Positions 62,126 to 64,000 of a DNA stretch of 64,000 bases are shown piece after piece. Origin of the DNA: Candidatus Nitrosocosmicus sp. (GTDB taxonomy: Archaea; Thermoproteota; Nitrososphaeria; Nitrososphaerales; Nitrososphaeraceae); assembly GCA_031177355.1 (NCBI GenBank), contig JAPSGR010000001.1:48620-112619 (forward strand). The letters run 5' to 3'. The notes below the pieces were generated by a model. The model searched no databases. It was not told the DNA's origin and saw only the letters and a list, made by a program, of their open reading frames with translations. The position numbers were made by a program, and so were the translations under genes. The number at the start of each line of letters is the position of its first letter. Position 1 is the first letter of the stretch.

Positions 62126-63253
62126 ATGGTCTCACCAAATTTTGCTATTGAACTTTTAAAAAATACGTTGGATATTTATACTCCATCAAGGTCAGAATCG
62201 CAACTCGCAAATTTTCTGAAGGATATTTGTATGGATCTTGGCTTTGAACAAGCTAATATTGACAGTGTAGGGAATATGGTGGCTATCAAAGGGAACGGTG
62301 ATCCGATAATTCTTCTTTGTGGTCATATGGACACTGTTCCAGGTATAGTACCTGTCAGACACGAAGGTGATTATATGTATGGCCGTGGTGCCTCTGATGC
62401 GAAAGCACCTCTGGTATCTATGCTGTTAGCCGCTGCAGACGTTCCTAAACAGACGGGGACAATCGTCTTTGCAGCAGTAGTTGATGAGGAGGGTAACGCT
62501 ACTGGTATAAAAAATCTTGTAAAGGATACTTCATTAAAACCTCATTATGCCATTTTCGGAGAGCCGAGTGGAATAGAAAATATTACAATCTCATATAAAG
62601 GCAGGCTTGAAATCCGTTTGATTTGTGAGGTAGACAATAGTGCCCATGCAAGCGCACCATGGCTAGCATTAAATGCCATAGATGAACTATATCATATATG
62701 GGATGAGCTTAAAAAAGTCTTTATACAGCAAGATTCTAAAAATCCCGTTAATAAAGCAGATCAAGTAAGTTTTAGTCTTACAGAAATAAATGGAGGCACT
62801 AGTCATAACGTTACACCTCAAAAATGCAGAATGACAATAGATATTAGGATTCCTACCAAAAAATCTTGCGACAGTGTTTTGGAATTCTTTGACGCTCAAG
62901 TAAAAGAGATTCAAGATCAATTACACGGTATACGAGTTAAATATAGGGTTGAAGATAAAACTGAACCCTTTGAAGCGAATATATCTTCTCCATTAGTTCG
63001 AGCTTTAGTTCTATCGGTGTTGGATCAGAGAAAGAAAAGGCCACTGTTGTTGAGAAAAACTGGAACGGGGGACATGAACATTTTAGGAAATGTGCTTAAC
63101 ATTCCCGTTGTAACATACGGACCAGGTGATCCTCACTCGTCACATACAGTTGATGAAAGAGTGTATCTGCCGGATTATCTTGCAGGAATAGAAGTTTACA
63201 AAAATGCTTTACTCCATATGGTACGACTACATAAGACCCTTCAAACAAAGTAA
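62126..63253 (+). CDS. lysK: LysW-lysine/ornithine hydrolase
   Basis: Metallopeptidase that releases lysine or ornithine from LysW. M20-type motifs are GHMDTVPG and GRGASDAKAPLVSM with the metal-binding His/Asp, VDEEGNATG with the catalytic Glu, and GPGDPHSSHTVDERVYL near the C-terminus. At 375 residues it is normal. ATG 62126 lies nine bases after lysX in the same operon. It closes the pathway set present in this window; the homoaconitase and homoisocitrate dehydrogenase genes are not here. Confidence 0.92.
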   Translation: MVSPNFAIELLKNTLDIYTPSRSESQLANFLKDICMDLGFEQANIDSVGNMVAIKGNGDPIILLCGHMDTVPGIVPVRHEGDYMYGRGASDAKAPLVSMLLAAADVPKQTGTIVFAAVVDEEGNATGIKNLVKDTSLKPHYAIFGEPSGIENITISYKGRLEIRLICEVDNSAHASAPWLALNAIDELYHIWDELKKVFIQQDSKNPVNKADQVSFSLTEINGGTSHNVTPQKCRMTIDIRIPTKKSCDSVLEFFDAQVKEIQDQLHGIRVKYRVEDKTEPFEANISSPLVRALVLSVLDQRKKRPLLLRKTGTGDMNILGNVLNIPVVTYGPGDPHSSHTVDERVYLPDYLAGIEVYKNALLHMVRLHKTLQTK

Positions 63254-63333
63254 TCTTGAATTTGCCATTTCTAGTGTAAAACTACGATAATTCATATACA
63301 CTCAAATATTTAATAAATTAATTCTGATCAAGA

Positions 63334-64000
63334 ATGCTTCACATAATTGGAATCGGCATATATGAGTTTGATTCATTATCTATGGGTTCCATAGAGATAA
63401 TAAGGAATTGCGATTTCATTTACCTTGAAAGATTTACTGGTTTTATATCTGATGAATTCCTTCATAAATTAAAGGAAGAAATACTAAAAGATTCATGCAG
63501 TACTTATTCCACTCCAAGATCTGAACTAAAATTTGTAAAGCGTTGGTTTATAGAAGATGGAACAGAGATTCTTCAAAAAGCTAATAATTTTGATGTATGT
63601 ATATTAGTATATGGTGATCCGTTAGTCGCCACTACATACAATGAATTAGTTGTAAGAGCTAAAAAACAATCAATTGGGGTGCGGATAATACATTCTTCGT
63701 CTGGAATTCTATCTTTGATTGGTGAATCTGGATTGCAACCATACAAATTCGGTAAAATGGTCACGATGATGGACGATCCCATGTCATCAATTACCGTATA
63801 CAATACTATTTATGATAACATGTGTATCGGATTACACACATTAGTGCTTGCCGAATACAATAACGATGACGGGAAATCTGACTTTGAATCTAGTTCCAAT
63901 CCATTCTTTTTACACCCCGGGAAGATTTTTGAGCTTTTATTAGAAAGAGAAAAAGAAATAAAGCTGATAAATTTCAGCCCTCAAACATTTGGTCTTGTAG
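63334..64000 (+). CDS. dphB: diphthine synthase (partial, runs off window)
   Basis: SAM-dependent methyltransferase that methylates the modified histidine of elongation factor 2 on the way to diphthamide. The start MLHIIGIGIYEFDSLSMGSIEIIRNCDFIYLE matches the family, as do GDPLVATTYNELVVRAK (the SAM loop) and GLQPYKFGKMVTM. The frame stays open to the last base of the window, so the C-terminal part is missing (about 222 residues seen of about 260-270). ATG 63334 gives the expected N-terminus. It is separate from the lysine operon by 80 bases. Confidence 0.9.
   Translation, partial: MLHIIGIGIYEFDSLSMGSIEIIRNCDFIYLERFTGFISDEFLHKLKEEILKDSCSTYSTPRSELKFVKRWFIEDGTEILQKANNFDVCILVYGDPLVATTYNELVVRAKKQSIGVRIIHSSSGILSLIGESGLQPYKFGKMVTMMDDPMSSITVYNTIYDNMCIGLHTLVLAEYNNDDGKSDFESSSNPFFLHPGKIFELLLEREKEIKLINFSPQTFGLV

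Noticed and set aside
63573-63803. 76-codon minus-strand frame at the end of the window
   Set aside because: Antisense to the dphB frame, which has clear diphthine synthase motifs and is open to the window end.
1-64000. CRISPR arrays, rRNA and insertion-sequence ends
   Set aside because: No regularly spaced repeats, no rRNA-like core and no transposase frame with terminal inverted repeats were seen.

Overview
The window is AT-rich archaeal DNA from an ammonia-oxidising soil thaumarchaeon (class Nitrososphaeria). The markers are TFIIB, ribosomal protein eL40, archaeal DnaG, CTP-type riboflavin kinase, bifunctional FBP aldolase/phosphatase, LysW-carried lysine/arginine synthesis, diphthine synthase and an 11-subunit complex I without NuoE/F/G. 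A manganese catalase and wide gene-poor stretches with tiny proteins make me favour the Nitrosocosmicus branch of Nitrososphaeraceae; that genus call is inference. Many genes look leaderless, with a TATA-like box about 25-30 bases before an ATG or TTG. I see no CRISPR array, complete insertion sequence or rRNA.

Layout. 1-3000: FAH-family hydrolase, small unknowns and a geranylgeranyl reductase (membrane lipids). 3000-13900: respiratory complex I, nuoABCDHIJK then nuoMLN, with a T-run and a second TATA box between the blocks. 14500-23400: a sparse region with family-4 uracil-DNA glycosylase, TFIIB, a duplicated-domain protein, disordered small proteins, Mn catalase, a C2H2 mini-protein and a secreted DUF1259 protein; it looks like a stress and regulation region. 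23400-38000: threonine dehydratase (apparent ATT start), SDR, NAD synthetase, HAD phosphatase, SWIM helicase, Lrp-like regulator, lipid kinase and 2-hydroxyacid dehydrogenase.

38200-42800 holds the most unusual locus: an AAA ATPase, then a tight same-strand trio of a shortened cysteinyl-tRNA-synthetase-like ligase, a probable tandem-GNAT acetyltransferase and a HemB-like protein. The ligase plus tandem-GNAT pair resembles mycothiol MshC/MshD in logic, so this is my candidate for an undescribed biosynthetic system. A tRNA-Tyr gene that appears to carry two introns follows.

43000-53500: alcohol dehydrogenase, FAD synthetase and riboflavin kinase (both with winged-helix N-termini), DnaG, a small TOPRIM protein, eL40, a large radical SAM enzyme facing a HTH/B12-like-fold regulator, and triosephosphate isomerase with FBPase (gluconeogenesis). 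54000-63300: argG-argX, argC/lysY-lysZ-lysJ-lysM and hcs-lysW-lysX-lysK, which together make arginine and lysine on the carrier LysW. The LysW copy ends in Gln instead of the canonical Glu. The window ends inside dphB.
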